The translations under genes were made by a program, and so were the position numbers. Source: Flaccisagitta enflata (lineage: Eukaryota; Chaetognatha; Sagittoidea; Aphragmophora). Taken from it: DNA of 64,000 nt. Each line of letters starts with the position of its first letter. Position 1 is the stretch's first letter. The stretch lies in contig OZ231127.1 of the NCBI GenBank assembly GCA_965153355.1, positions 38,874,001 through 38,938,000 on the forward strand. Reading direction: 5' to 3'. The notes under the pieces were generated by a model. It saw only the letters and a list, made by a program, of their open reading frames with translations. It had not been told where the DNA came from and searched no databases. Shown piece after piece: positions 32,476 through 45,630 of this stretch.

Positions 32476-32887
32476 GGCCCATCGGTTTGTCTCGTCAGCA
32501 GAATATTGTCCTGCATCCCACCCACCTCCAGAGTTTAAATCTACATAAGTTGTTTCTCGTGAAAACTTTCATGATAGATTTTTAGAAGCCAAAATGTTTT
32601 CTTACATCCTGAACTCAAAATCACCTGGAAATTTTTTATGTCATTTTTTTTCTCTTGAAAAATGAAAAAACAGTTTTTGACACCTAATTCATAGGTTTTC
32701 TTTCATCGAATATTAAAGTGTTTAGATTTTATTTCTAGTACAATATGCAAACAGTTTTTATGATCATATGTTTGTGTGTACGTGTGTATGTGTGTATGTG
32801 TGTTTTTGTGTGCGTGTGTGTGTCTGTGTGTGTATACGCAATACGTTGCCGTGTGTATTGGACCATTATTCCGTTCCGTTTACTTTT

Positions 32888-32957
32888 TTTCTTTCTTTCT
32901 TTCTTTCTTTCTTTTTTTCTTTTTTTCTTTTTTTCTTTTTTTCTTTCTTTCTTTTTT

Positions 32958-33021
<64 letters not shown>

Positions 33022-33244
33022 TCATTCTTTCTTTCTTTTTTTTCTCTCTCTCTTCTTTCTCTCTTCTTTCTTTCTTCTTTCCATCTTGTTTGCTTTCTTT
33101 TTTTTTTTTCCTTCCTTCAATCCTTTCTTCCTTTCTTTCTTTCTTACTTTCATCTAATCATTCATTTTTTCATTCTTTCTTCCTTTTCGTTTCTACCTTT
33201 GTTCATTCCCTTTTTTTTTGTTCATTCATTCATACATTCTTTCT

Positions 33245-33284
<40 letters not shown>

Positions 33285-33300
33285 TCCTTCTTTCTTTCAC
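32888..33300. repeat. (CTTT)n/(CTTTTT)n microsatellite, about 400 bp
   Basis: Long CTTT tract with T-rich and CATT interruptions. Open frames of Phe/Leu/Ser are artefacts. Confidence 0.95.
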
Positions 33301-33358
33301 CCGTCCGCGACGGGGAGGTACGTTTACGGTGTTTTAAATGCGTTCTGGCGTCGTTTTC

Positions 33359-33587
33359 CGTCGCCTGCTACCACGACTCTACACCGCTTTGTCCGTCCAT
33401 CTGTTGGTTGGTTGATTGGTCGGTTGGTCGGTCGGTCGGTCGGTCGGTCGGTCAGTTCGTCACACTTAACTTTTTTTATGATTTTTATTTTTGGACCACA
33501 CTGCTCCTGCCCAAATAGTCTAGTGACCTCAATTGTGGCCCCTGCCCACCCACACGCGACTTCAGTAGCCGTGTTTTCGGCCTTGTT
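33359..33587 (+). mobile_element. hairpin element with decayed hairpin
   Basis: The start GTCGCCTGCTACCACGACTC is a decayed terminal hairpin. CCGT/CGGT repeats and TCACACTTAACTTTTTTTAT follow, then CCCCTGCCCACCCACACGCG, and the end GCCGTGTTTTCGGCCTTGTT. Confidence 0.75.
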
Positions 33588-33611
33588 TCTTTTTGCTTTC
33601 CATAACTCTTT

Positions 33612-33867
33612 AGTCGCGTGCCACGCGACTCCATAAGCCACTTTGTCGGTCTGTCCATCCGTAACAAAGTCGTTTTAGAATTCCTTTTTTTGCATTTTTT
33701 ACATTTTTTAACACTAGAGAAGGCACCGGGAGGTGGGGACCACTTATTCCCAGGTCATTTGGAAATTTTTGTGCCTGTCTGTCAGTCTGTCAGTCTGTTT
33801 GTATGTCTGTCTGAGCAAATCTTTCTGAAAATGCCGACGCACGCGACTTAAGTCAAATGACCTTGTT
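33612..33867 (+). mobile_element. AGTCGCG-hairpin element
   Basis: The hairpin AGTCGCG-TGCCA-CGCGACT (33612-33630) is followed by CTGT repeats. The end GCACGCGACTTAAGTCAAAT, GACCTTGTT keeps a 10-nt complement (GCACGCGACT) of the 5' arm plus loop start. Confidence 0.8.
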
Positions 33868-33954
33868 TTATCTTTTCTTTGTTTCTTTGTTTCTTTCCTT
33901 CTTTCTTTCATTCTTTCATTCATTCTTTCATTCTTTCTTTCTTTCTTTCTTTCT

Positions 33955-34450
33955 TGGCCTTGAAGCTGAGATTTTTGCTTAAAGGTGGGGGATTTGAGCC
34001 ATGTGGCTAGGATTTCAGCCTTGAGACTGGGATTTGAGCCTCGAGGTTGGGATTTGGGCCTCAAGGCTGGGATTTGGGCCTTGAGGCAGGGATTTGGGCC
34101 TCAAGGCTGGGATTTGGGCCTTGAGGCTGGGATTTGGGCCTCGAGGCCGGGATTTGGGCCTCAAGGCTAGGATTTGGGCCTTGAGGCTGGGATTTGGGTC
34201 TCCAGGCTTGGATTTGGGCCTCGAGGCTGAGATTTGGTCATGAAGGGGAATTGGGGGGTTACGGAGAAGGAGGAGGAGGAGGAGAAGGAGGGGAAATTTC
34301 TCCTGTGTGAAAGCATAGGTCATCGGCTCCTTTGGGGCCGCTGCCCAAAAGCATGGGTCATCGATCCCTTTGGGGCCGCTGCCCTGCTCCCCCCTCAACT
34401 TTAACCACAACCTACTTAGGCAGGGCACGGGTACCGCCGACCATCTAAGG
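33955..34450. mobile_element. family-2 element with 24-bp repeats
   Basis: About a dozen units of roughly 21-24 bp (GGGATTTGGGCCTCAAGGCT) lead into two successive GGCC hairpins (CGGCTCCTTTGGGGCCG near 34325 and GATCCCTTTGGGGCCG near 34364). The tail GGCAGGGCACGGGTACCGCC GACCATCTAAGG closes the copy. Confidence 0.75.
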
Positions 34451-34466
34451 CTTTTGCGACTATTTA

Positions 34467-34521
34467 TCACTGCCCCTGCCCACCCGCACGATACTTCGGT
34501 GGCCGTGAATCCGGCCTTGTT
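34467..34521 (+). mobile_element. distal end of a hairpin element
   Basis: CCCCTGCCCACCCGCACGAT, then GGTGGCCGTGAATCCGGCCT TGTT. The hairpin part is absent. Confidence 0.6.
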
Positions 34522-34559
34522 TTATCATTTATTTCGTTTGATACTTTCCTCCTCTTTTT

Positions 34560-34801
34560 AGTTGCGGACACGCAACTCCAAAAGAGGCAATGTCGGGTAT
34601 CAAACCTAATGCTCTTTAAGATGTTTTGGGAGCCTTTTCAGGTGCTCCAATGCACTTCTATAACCAGTCATGTATGTCCGTCGGTTGGTCTGTCTGTCAC
34701 GCAAACGTTTGATGATTAACCCAGCGCACCTATTGGCCTTCTTGTTCTTGAGAGAAAATTAAGCAATGTCGATCTAAAGTTTGGTCGACTATCCGGCCTT
34801 G
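34560..34801 (+). mobile_element. hairpin element, AGTTGCG subfamily
   Basis: The hairpin AGTTGCG-GACA-CGCAACT (34560-34577) is intact. The internal part is unlike other copies, and the distal arm has decayed (GGTCGACTATCCGGCCTTGT). Confidence 0.7.
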
Positions 34802-34804
34802 TTT

Positions 34805-36289
34805 CTATCTTCTCTTCATTTCTTCGCTCATTCATTCATCATTTTGCGATCATTTGTTCCATATCTTTTTGAATGCGACATGCAGCGGGTATGCTGGTTT
34901 GTCGGTTTGTCATTGTTAAAAGAGCTAGGTGAATAAGGAATGAATTTTGCAGGTAAATCCATACATTTAGAGCTCAATGACGGAAGTGTCAAATCATATA
35001 CTCACTTGTTCATGTTAGTCTGTACTCCCAATAGTGAGTCCGACGTCAAAATCTCAATTCTGATTCAGCTGAGATATAGGATACGGGATTTACCGCCTTC
35101 TTAAGATTCTTCTCTCGCAAAAATAGAAACCAAGTGAATATCTAAAAGCAAAATGCGCCCGTTTTTCAAAGTCGCCACCGATCGCCATAAGGATGATGAA
35201 ACTTATACATCTGGGCAACAGTAAAATGATATTGGTTTTGCTGGGTTGTTGCGACGAACCGCGACGAAATCGCTTAAAGACAAAAACAGAAAAGTTGACA
35301 CTGCCACGCCGTGTGCCCATGGTCGACCACGACAACACGTACAATTATGATATAAAGGTATTTTTAACGTTTTGGCATGCTAACATGATACACAGAGGCC
35401 TCCCTCAGGCCACAAAGCGCAATGTCAATTTTGGCTTTTCGGTGGCACACTGTCTCTTCTATTAGCAAGGGGATACCTAAAAATTCTATCTCACTTTTTC
35501 GGATAATATTGATGAAATAAGCCTGATAAGGTATTTTTAAAAGTATATCCTCAATGAAATATTGATCGGGAACAATTTTTATACAAACCAGACAATAATA
35601 ACTAAACGGAATTTGAGTTAATATAATCGTTCATTTCTGCTTTCTTCCTTCGACCAAAGTTGTCTTGCTCAGTAGTTTTCATTTAAATATGCCGTGGAAA
35701 GATGCGATCGGGAGAAGGGGTGCGCATTGGAGAAAATATTTTTTGAAAACAGTTTTCAACAGTATGAAGTCTACACTACCACATATGTGTGAATCGCGCG
35801 TATGGAAGAATTTTGAGTCTCCCTTCTATTCATTCAAAGTTGATAGTTTTTTAAGCATTTTTAGGATTCCGCTTCTTGTTTTTTCTCGTTTTTTTCAATG
35901 TTGCTTGATTGTCTCAGGTGTGTTTTGACGTATAAAGCTTTCCACCTTGTTTTCACCATTTTTCTTATGTATATCAAACTCATTTTTACGCACAAATTAG
36001 ACATTTTTCAACGATAGATCACAGCGTTTTGAACAGTTACGTGTCCGGTCTCTACTTCTATGCATCTGCCACGTCTGAGATCGTGTCTAGGGTTAAGTTA
36101 CACTCATACCTACCAAACAAAAAAGAAATCTTGAAATCATTTTTGCTTGATCAACTGCCACAGTGCAAAGGGATACAGCTCAAAATCATGCATACAGATG
36201 ATGTTTGCTGCGTAAGGAGTGATGCGCGTGGTAACTAGTCAGTGAGGGCTCACAACAAGGCTCTCTTCCAGTTTGGGCATAGTGAAGCA
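34805..36289. other. no recognisable gene
   Basis: About 1.5 kb of unstructured sequence with only short frames (e.g. 35090-35344 and 35665-35928) that show no domain. Nothing further can be supported. Confidence 0.5.
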
Positions 36290-36664
36290 CCGTGTTTCCT
36301 AGCTGTGGTAGGTAGGAAAAAATGACTCAGCATGGCGACCTATACTGGGGTGTTGTTTAGATGCATATTACCATACCCGAAACTAAAAATTCTGTAGGGA
36401 TTTTTTTGGAAAAAAAAATAGAAAAACACTGTAAATTTTCACATTTTTTGTTGTAACTTTTTGAGATCAATTTTTTCAGTATTTTTGAATGTGGATTTGA
36501 ACCCAGGGAACACTTCCTGGTTTGTTTGATATGTCACACTATATACTTTCAAAAAAAGAAAGAAAGTTCATTTTTTCAGTAAAACACTACAGTAATAAAT
36601 ATTGTTTTGAGTGTTTAGAGACAAAATTAACTTTTTATTCTTCCTAAAAAGTATATAGTGTGAC

Positions 36665-37494
<830 letters not shown>

Positions 37495-37859
37495 AGTGTG
37501 ACATATCAAACGAAACAGAAAACATTGTCTGAATTCAATTCTTTACTCGAAAATAATCAAAAAATTGATCACAAAGATTTATGACAAAAAATATTTTTAA
37601 AAACTGTGTTTTTTATATTTGTTTCAAAAAAATCCCAACAGAATTTTTAGTATTATGCATGGGATGCACCTACATGTAAGCAACAACCCAGAATAGGTCG
37701 CTATGCTGAGTCATTTTTTCCTACCTACCACAGCTAGGGAACACGGAGGAAGGATATTGTTCCACTTGTCATAGAAATGATTCAGCCATGGGACCTCGGT
37801 TCGAGTGGGCAGGTGCAATAATGTGGAATTCCCCAGAACGTTGGGCAGAGGTGATGATA

Positions 37860-38392
37860 CAGTAGATCCCGTCTAGACTTGAGATAACGGGGGCAAGCAC
37901 TGTGGAAAGACAAATAAAGCCAGGGGAGCAATATTTGGATCATAGACTAATCAAAGGATGCTTAATTCCCCATGATAGCTGGTTGCCATGGAAACACATT
38001 TCCATGTATTCTCGCTCAAATATCAATATTTTGAGAGATTTTTTTTAGGAACATTGCTTAAAATCAAATTTGCTACAACTTTCCCACAGTATGTTCTGTA
38101 AGAATGTTGTTCGTTTGGCCGTTGCTAGGGAGCGTATCTATGTGTGACAACCCTTAGCAACCGCTAAATGAGCGACATTCTTACAGAACATACTGTGGGA
38201 AAGTTGTAGCAAATTTAATTTTTAAAAATGTTCCCTCAAAAAATTTCTCAAAATATTGATACTTTTGCGTGAATACATGGAAATGTGTTTCCATGGCAAC
38301 CAGCTATCTTGGGCAATAAAGCATCCCTTTATAAGTCTATGTTTTTCTACAATGCTTGCCCCCGTTATCTCAAGTCTAGACGAGATCTACTG
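37860..38392. mobile_element. 533-bp palindromic MITE, TA-flanked, mariner-like ends
   Basis: The ends CAGTAGATCCCGTCTAGACT and the inverted AGTCTAGACGAGATCTACTG are bordered by TA (37858-37859, 38393-38394). Pairing continues inward over GATAACGGGGGCAAGCA, GGTTGCCATGGAAACACATT, TCAATATTTTGAGA and ACTTTCCCACAGTATGTTCT to a short unpaired centre around 38120-38155. It is non-coding. The TA duplication and CAGT start fit the Tc1/mariner superfamily. Confidence 0.88.
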
Positions 38393-38539
38393 TACCAAAT
38401 CTAAAATTACTGAAATGATCACGACCAAAGTGCCACATTTCAGTATTATCATCTGGTACTCTTTATCGACATCAGCGCATTAATGAAAATATGTACGTAC
38501 AAAGGACAGAAGACCTTGAGCCATAGTGAACGTAAACTC

Positions 38540-38677
38540 CTGTTACGTATCACTAATGTCTTATGGCAATGTTTTTTCAAATTGCAATCATTACGCGCCA
38601 ACGATAACTGTTACGTATCACTAAAATCTTATGGTAATGTTATTTCAAATTGCCATCATTACGCGCCAACGATAACT
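38540..38677. repeat. 70-bp tandem duplication
   Basis: TGTTACGTATCACTAATGTC ... TTACGCGCCAACGATAAC is repeated once, with a few substitutions. Confidence 0.85.
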
Positions 38678-38689
38678 GTAACGGCAATA

Positions 38690-39125
38690 TTAACTCCGGC
38701 GTCAACGCTAACGCTTTCGCAGAATTCCAACAGCAACGCCAAGAGCAACGCCTAAACCTACGCCAACAGCCACGCCAACATCAACTCCAACGTCAATGAT
38801 AATGCAATCGCAGAACCCCAACGGCAACGGCAACGCCAATGTTAACGTCTTCGCAGAATGCCAACTGTATCGCCAACATCAACGTCAACGTCAACGTCAA
38901 CTTCATGACCAACGCCGCTACCAACGCCAACACTAAAGCCACAACCAACGCTAACATCGACGTCAACATCAACACCAACGTCATCACCAACGCCAATACC
39001 AACGCCAACATTAGCGCTACAATCAACGTCATCATCAACGCCGCAATAAACGCCAACACTAACGCCACCACCAAAGAAAACACAACAGCAACAGCAACGC
39101 CACTACCAACGCCATCGCGTTCATA
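38690..39125. repeat. (AACGCC/AACGTC)n hexamer minisatellite
   Basis: Units such as CAACGCCAACATCAACGTCA give a hexamer rhythm over about 430 bases. One frame translates to Asn-rich hexad repeats (38839-39126) and stays open, but this follows from the unit length being a multiple of three. Confidence 0.85.
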
Positions 39126-39912
39126 AAACGACAGAAGCATCGCTAACCCCAGCGTTTTTAGATGCGTCCTCGCCATTTTTAAGATTTTCTCTTCATTTTT
39201 CTTCAATTCTTCTTAATTATCTTCAATTATCTTCAGTTCTCTTCATTTAGGGCTTGAACAAGATGGGCATGAGGGTAGGAACAGTTATGATTTTGCTCTG
39301 AAATCAAACTCAACTGCGTGTAAGATATTGCCTGTACGACTAAACGCCACCTTCTATTACCCTGGGAGCGGCACCAATGCATAGATCTTGTAGTTCTGCT
39401 TCGGATTCCAACGGAAAATTTATAGCGCAAAATAATTACAATAGGTAGTATTTGATTTATTGATGACACATTGGCAAACAATCGCATCCTCGCGCTGAAA
39501 AAACACAAGTCTTTTTTTCAATACGGCCCCTCCTTTGAGTTTTGATTAAGTTATCCTCATTACGGGCCATTATTGTTTTCTGTGCAGATTAAAATCAATC
39601 TGGCCCCAAAATATCTTAAAACTATAGCTATGCTCGATCCGGCCCAGTACTGATAATTGATACACGTGAATCATCATCCCAGGCACTGCACACAACGTAA
39701 TCCTCCCTATTACTTCTGTACTGGTAACGGGTCAGGGATCTTTGAAGAAAGGGTCAAGGATCTTCTTGATAATTATTTATTGATATAAGTCAGTTCTCTT
39801 ATTCTTTTAGATCTTTTCAGATCTTTTCAGATCTTTTCGGATCCAGATCCAGAGCTACTTTCAGTGCATCAATCTGATTCACAGCATGACACTCAGTGTT
39901 TAACAAAGATAC

Positions 39913-39914
<2 letters not shown>

Positions 39915-39979
<65 letters not shown>

Positions 39980-40022
39980 AAGAAAGAAAGAAAGAAAGAA
40001 CGAAAGAAAAAGAGAGAAAGAA
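39915..40022. repeat. (GA)n/(GAAA)n microsatellite
   Basis: GA repeats change to GAAA at about 39976. Confidence 0.95.
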
Positions 40023-40035
40023 CATGTCAAAGCTT

Positions 40036-40470
40036 CAAAAATTTTTTGCCACAAAAATTTTTTCGCTTTAAAATTTTTTTGCTTTAAAATTTTTTTGCTT
40101 CAAAATTTTTTTTATTTTTAAAATTTTTCTCCCCTTTAAACTTTTTTACTTAAAATATTTTTTCACTTCAAAAATTTTTTCGCTTCAAAATTTTTTTTTC
40201 ATTTTGAAAAATTTTTTTCCTTGAAATTTTTTTCGCTTCAAAATTTTTTTTGCCTTAAATTTTTTTGCTTCAAAATTATTTTGCTCAAAAAAATTTTTTG
40301 CCCAATTTCATTTGCCAAAAATTTTTTAAACTTCAAAATTTTTTGTGTTTAATTTTTTTTACTCAATAATTGTTTTTGCTTCAGAAATTTTTTCACTTTA
40401 AAATTTTTTTTGCTTCAAAATTTTTTTTTCTTTTAAAGTTTTTTTTTGCTTCAAAATTTTTGCTAAATTT
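40036..40470. repeat. AT-rich 19-21-bp minisatellite (CTTCAAAATTTTTTTTGCTT)
   Basis: About 20 degenerate units alternating CTTCAAAA with T runs and 'TTGC'. It forms the loop of the surrounding foldback element. Confidence 0.8.
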
Positions 40471-40731
40471 TTTTCATTTTCTTTTTCTCTCTCTCTTTTT
40501 CTCTCTCTTACATAGTATCTCTGAGTGTCATGCACTACATCAGATTTTTCTAAAGAAAATTTAGCTTAATTTGATGCACTAGAGGGAGCTCCGGATCCAG
40601 ATCTGAAAAGATCCCGAGAGATCCAAAAGGATAAGTGAACAGACTGAGATCAATTGATAATTATCAAGAAGATCCCTGACCCGTTACCAGCACAGAAGTA
40701 ATAGGGAGGATTGCGTTGTGCTTCGCCGATG

Positions 40732-40735
<4 letters not shown>

Positions 40736-40815
<80 letters not shown>
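40736..40815. repeat. (CT)n microsatellite
   Basis: About 40 CT units immediately outside the right arm of the foldback element. Confidence 0.97.
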
Positions 40816-40821
<6 letters not shown>

Positions 40822-41313
40822 TTTCCCATCTCTCCCTTCTCTATTTGGCGAAGGATTCATTTATTTACGCGCACGGCTAAGGTTCACGGCTTGCGTTCAT
40901 TTAGCAGCTTCTTCGCGCGCGGTTTCTTAGCGCTCATTAAGCAGTTCTTCCACTTAGCAGAGTAAATCAAAAGTCAGTTGGTAGTTGAGTAAGGATTGAA
41001 AGCCGTTTTAAAATAGTTTCCTATCGAAGCTGGATTTAAACATAGAAAAAATATCATAACTTCTAAACTATTGAAGATATTGACTTGAAATTTGATGTAC
41101 GCACTCGCGTGACCATCGCGGACATTCAGGCAAAAATTCGAGGTTGTGACTGAAGAGGAACAGGGTTTATTTTTCGCTATCTACTTCATTTCTCTTCATT
41201 ACTCATCATGTCTCTCCAAGTCTCTTTACGTCTCTTCATGTCTGTATATGTCTCGTCATAACTCTTCATGTCTTCATGTCTTTTCACTTATCTTCATTAC
41301 TCTTTACTTCTCT

Positions 41314-41496
41314 AGATGCGTCCCTGCATCAGTGGGTGCGCAGGGGTGGGGTGAGTGAGGAAGGGGTTTTTAAGTATCTCTTTATCTTGATACCATTATA
41401 TCTTGATATCTTGATATGTTCATATTTCATTATCTTTGTATCTGAATATCTTACAACTACAGAGGACGCATCTATTGGACATCTCTTGGCCTTGTT
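41314..41496 (+). mobile_element. hairpin element, AGATGCG subfamily
   Basis: The hairpin AGATGCG-TCCC-TGCATCA (41314-41331) is slightly decayed. The distal GGACGCATCT (41464-41473) is the complement of AGATGCGTCC. The end is ATTGGACATCTCTTGGCCTT GTT. The interior has GGGTGCGCAGGGGTGGGG and TATCTTGATA repeats. Confidence 0.78.
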
Positions 41497-41701
41497 TTTT
41501 CAGCGTTGCCGCTCCTCAACGTCGACATCTTTTCTTTATTTCGAAAAAATTCTACAGGATTAAAATTTCAAAAACAGCAAATGATTTGAATGAAAAGAGA
41601 TTTTCTTGGGTTTTCCCAGTCTGTAGATTACGCTTGATTTCTTTTTTATTCATATTCATGGACACCCTTCCTATCTTGATAAAGCTTTACTCTCAATCTC
41701 T

Positions 41702-41703
<2 letters not shown>

Positions 41704-41793
<90 letters not shown>
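41704..41793. repeat. (CT)n microsatellite
   Basis: About 45 CT units. Confidence 0.97.
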
Positions 41794-41799
<6 letters not shown>

Positions 41800-41868
41800 G
41801 CTCAATGAGTTTTCCCCAATTTTTCTTATTTCACAAGTTTTACGAACACAATCTTTAGAGATCACTTT

Positions 41869-42140
41869 CTGGGCAGCGGCCTATGACCTGTGCCTTCACA
41901 CATTGTCAGTCTCAAATCCAAGCCTTGAGATTCAAACTCAAGGCTCATATTTGAGCCTTGAGATCCCAGCCTTGAGGCTCAAATCTAATCCTTTAGGATC
42001 AAATTTCAGCCTGAGAGCCGCTTACCACTTCACTCCTACAATCACAAACTTCAGTTCCGCTGACCATCTGATGCATTGGCAACTATTCACTCCTTCCGTA
42101 GCATTAGTAAATAACTACCTTCAACCATCGTCAGCCAACT
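41869..42140. mobile_element. family-2 element, partial
   Basis: TGGGCAGCGGCCTATGACCT starts the copy, then several GCCTTGAGGCTCAAATC-type units follow and a TTCCGCTGACCATCTGATGC tail. The GGCC hairpin is reduced to a half. Confidence 0.6.
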
Positions 42141-42305
42141 GATTCACTGGTAATTTGCAATCGAATCGACTTCGTGGGCAATCAACGCTCTTAGCTTTTC
42201 TAACGACCGGCGTTTTCATGCGCAAAAAGAAGTCGAGCCAAGCAGAAATTTAGCGCCAATCAACATCTCCTTCCGACTCATAACTATGCCATCTCGCTCG
42301 CAATT

Positions 42306-42543
<238 letters not shown>

Positions 42544-42867
42544 AACACACACACAAACTCAAGTAGTTTCTTACACTCGACTTATGACGTTTTCTCTCAA
42601 GAAAAAGTGACGTTTTCAAATTGCTGTTTGCTGTTTGCTGTTTGCTCTCAGTTGGCCCCACTTTCCGCTAATTTTGCCGCATACATTGCTTTACAATAAG
42701 AACAGTCATTTTACAAAAAGTAACAGTCATTTTCGGTCAACATAGTCCGTTCGTCTTATTCCAAAACTAACCGTTTGCACTGTTGCGCCTGCCCCGTAAC
42801 ACACGGCCAAAGCGTGGAATAGAGAAATATCACACCCATACACAAAATAGCGACGCCGACAACGACG

Positions 42868-42875
42868 ATGAATCG

Positions 42876-42952
<77 letters not shown>

Positions 42953-42975
42953 GCTGTTGTTGTTGTTGTTGCTGT
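42868..42975. repeat. (GTT)n microsatellite
   Basis: About 34 GTT units with two GCT interruptions. Confidence 0.97.
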
Positions 42976-42997
42976 TATCTTGGTTGTTCGACAGGCA

Positions 42998-43610
42998 CTA
43001 CCAGCCAAAACACGGAATGAGTTGAGGTAGAATGATCGTCTCTCACTTTGATGGTTTTTTGGGTCATTGTAGTGTAAATCCAATCCAAAGGAAACTAAAT
43101 CACTTTTGGAGCGGTTTTTGAATTATATGCAAAAATGGTGTACATTCTTCATCATAACTCTTTGTGGTAATGTTTTCTGGTATTTTTGACTGCAGGTTCG
43201 GATTCAGCGAGTGCTTTGCGGTTCGTTTGATATGTCACACTATATAGTTCTGAAAAAGAAATAAAACCTAATTTTTTCATCATATTGCTATAAAATACAT
43301 TTATCTTTAATGATTTTTTCAAAAAATAAGTTTTTACTTCTTTTTCAAAAGTATATAGTGTGACATATCAAACGAACCACAAGCCACCCACTGAGTCCAA
43401 ATCTACGGTCAAAAATACTAAAATAAATCATTACAAAGAGTTATGATGAAAAATATACTAGATTTGTACTATTTTGTATATATTTCAAAAAGCGCCCCAA
43501 AAATGATTTAGTTTTGTTCAGATTTGTATTATACACACCATAAGGACTCAAAACCTATCAGAGTTGTAGACGATCATTTCAAGTCAACTCATTCCGTGTT
43601 CTGGCGGACA
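42998..43610. mobile_element. palindromic foldback element (first, complete copy)
   Basis: The ends carry AACACGGAATGAGTTGA and its inverted copy TCAACTCATTCCGTGTT. The arms pair further over ATGATCGTCT, ACTAAATCA(C/T)TTTTGG, CATAACTCTTTGT and GTTCGTTTGATATGTCACAC. A loop of about 90 bases lies near 43255-43345. The core is shared with 36290-37746. Confidence 0.8.
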
Positions 43611-43840
43611 GTGCAGGCGATACACCGTGTCATTAGTATTGGCAATGTTTTTTTCAGTGCCAACGCACTTCAATAAGAGGCTTTTTCCGTCGGTCAGTCT
43701 GTCTGTTGGTTTGTCGGTAACGCAATCATTCGCTGATCAACACAACGTACATACTGGTTAGGGTGGCCTAAGCTGGGCTCATAGTCAGTGATCTCATGAT
43801 GCCCTTGGAGAAAATGTGACCATTTCCTACGTACCACACG

Positions 43841-44064
43841 GATAAAAACAAGTGACGCGGGGTCACAATATCGTTGCAGACGGGTGGGCAGGGGCATCAA
43901 ACCCCCATCCACACCCCAACCCACACCCCAACCCACCTCCAATACTCAAACATACACAAAAAATATCAAAAACGCTCATTTTCAACTCAATCACCATGGC
44001 GGACTGACAGACAGACGGACGGACGGACGGACAAAGTCTCTTATAGAGTTGCGTTTCCGCAACT
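43841..44064 (-). mobile_element. hairpin element, AGTTGCG subfamily, reverse copy (also at 45278-45501)
   Basis: It begins AAGTGACGCGGGGTCACAAT ATCGTTGCAGACGGGTGGGC and ends with GGACGGACAAAGTCTCTTAT and the hairpin AGTTGCGTTTCCGCAACT (44047-44064), then an A run. The distal GTTGCA agrees with the T-type stem. Confidence 0.8.
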
Positions 44065-44099
44065 AAAAAAGACGCACTTTTAATCAAAGAGAGGCAGAG

Positions 44100-44101
<2 letters not shown>

Positions 44102-44164
<63 letters not shown>
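44102..44164. repeat. (CA)n microsatellite, copy 1
   Basis: About 31 CA units; the counterpart in the second duplicate is about 44 units. Confidence 0.97.
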
Positions 44165-44166
<2 letters not shown>

Positions 44167-44286
44167 TAAGATCAGAGGGAGAGCAGGAGCAGGAGCGGAA
44201 ATGCCTTAAAAGCAAGTTGTAACCGACCAAATGACCGACCGACCGACCAACCAAAAAATGGATAGTAGGGTTGCGTGTCCGCAACC
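44165..44286 (-). mobile_element. hairpin element, GGTTGCG subfamily, partial reverse copy (also at 45630-45751)
   Basis: ACCG repeats lead into the hairpin GGTTGCG-TGTC-CGCAACC (44269-44286; duplicate 45734-45751). The outermost A-T pair of the stem is replaced by G-C on both sides. The opposite end has been replaced by the CA tract. Confidence 0.75.
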
Positions 44287-44490
44287 AATAACGCTGAATC
44301 AATGCGCGTAGTGCCTATACAATAGGTTAATTCAGAAACTAAGGGCTAAACCTATGAATTGTGCAACATGAGCATGAGGTGGGTTACCTATAGGTTATGG
44401 ACAAGGAGTTGGGACGGACAAACGAGCAAATCTGACGGACTTGACGTACAAACGCACGGTCCTACCCTCATATATTTAGATGCGGAGATG

Positions 44491-45536
44491 GTTTTTTGGG
44501 TTATTGTAGTGTAAATCCAATCCAAAGGAAACTAAATCACTTTTGGAGCGGTTTTTGAATTATATGCAAAAATGGTGTACATTCTTCATCATAACTCTTT
44601 GTGGTAATGTTTTCTGGTATTTTTGACTGCAGGTTCGGATTCAGCGAGTGCTTTGCGGTTCGTTTGATATGTCACACTATATAGTTCTGAAAAAGAAATA
44701 AAACTTAATTTTTTCATCATATTGCTATAAAATACATTTATCTTTAATGATTTTTTCAAAAAATAAGTTTTTACTTCTTTTTCAAAAGTATATAGTGTGA
44801 CATATCAAACGAACCACAAGCCACCCACTGAGTCCAAATCTACGGTCAAAAATACTAAAATAAATCATTACAAAGAGTTATGATGAAAAATATACTAGAT
44901 TTGTACTATTTTGTATATATTTCAAAAAGCGCCCCAAAAATGATTTAGTTTTTTTCAGATTTGTATTATACACACCATAAGGACTCAAAACCTATCAGAG
45001 TTGTAGACGATCATTTCAAGTCAACTCATTCCGTGTTCTGGCGGACAGTGCAGGCGATACACCGTGTCATTAGTATTGGCAATGTTTTTTTCAGTGCCAA
45101 CGCACTTCAATAAGAGGCTTTTTCCGTCGGTCAGTCTGTCTGTTGGTTTGTCGGTAACGCAATCATTCGCTGATCAACACAACGTACATACTGGTTAGGG
45201 TGGCCTAAGCTGGGCTCATAGTCAGTGATCTCATGATGCCCTTGGAGAAAATGTGACCATTTCCTACGTACCACACGGATAAAAACAAGTGACGCGGGGT
45301 CACAATATCGTTGCAGACGGGTGGGCAGGGGCATCAAACCCCCATCCACACCCCAACCCACACCCCAACCCACCTCCAATACTCAAACATACACAAAAAA
45401 TATCAAAAACGCTCATTTTCAACTCGATCACCATGGCGGACTGACAGACAGACGGACGGACGGACGGACAAAGTCTCTTATAGAGTTGCGTTTCCGCAAC
45501 TAAAAAAGACGCACTTTTAATCAAAGAGAGGCAGAG

Positions 45537-45630
<94 letters not shown>

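Larger units (their letters stand above)
39688..40722. mobile_element. foldback element with long inverted repeats and AT-rich core
   Basis: The left arm (CACAACGTAATCCTCCCTAT TACTTCTGTACTGGTAACGG) and the right arm near 40670-40722 are inverted copies. Homology continues through GGGATCTT, the GATCTTTTCAGATC block, GGATCCAGATC and GAGTGTCATGC. The centre holds a GA tract and an AT-rich minisatellite. I found no clear target duplication. Confidence 0.8.
43054..44490. repeat. 1.44-kb tandem duplication, copy 1
   Basis: It matches 44491-45955 almost base for base (about five substitutions seen). It holds most of the foldback element, two reverse hairpin elements and a CA tract of about 62 bases. 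Confidence 0.95.
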
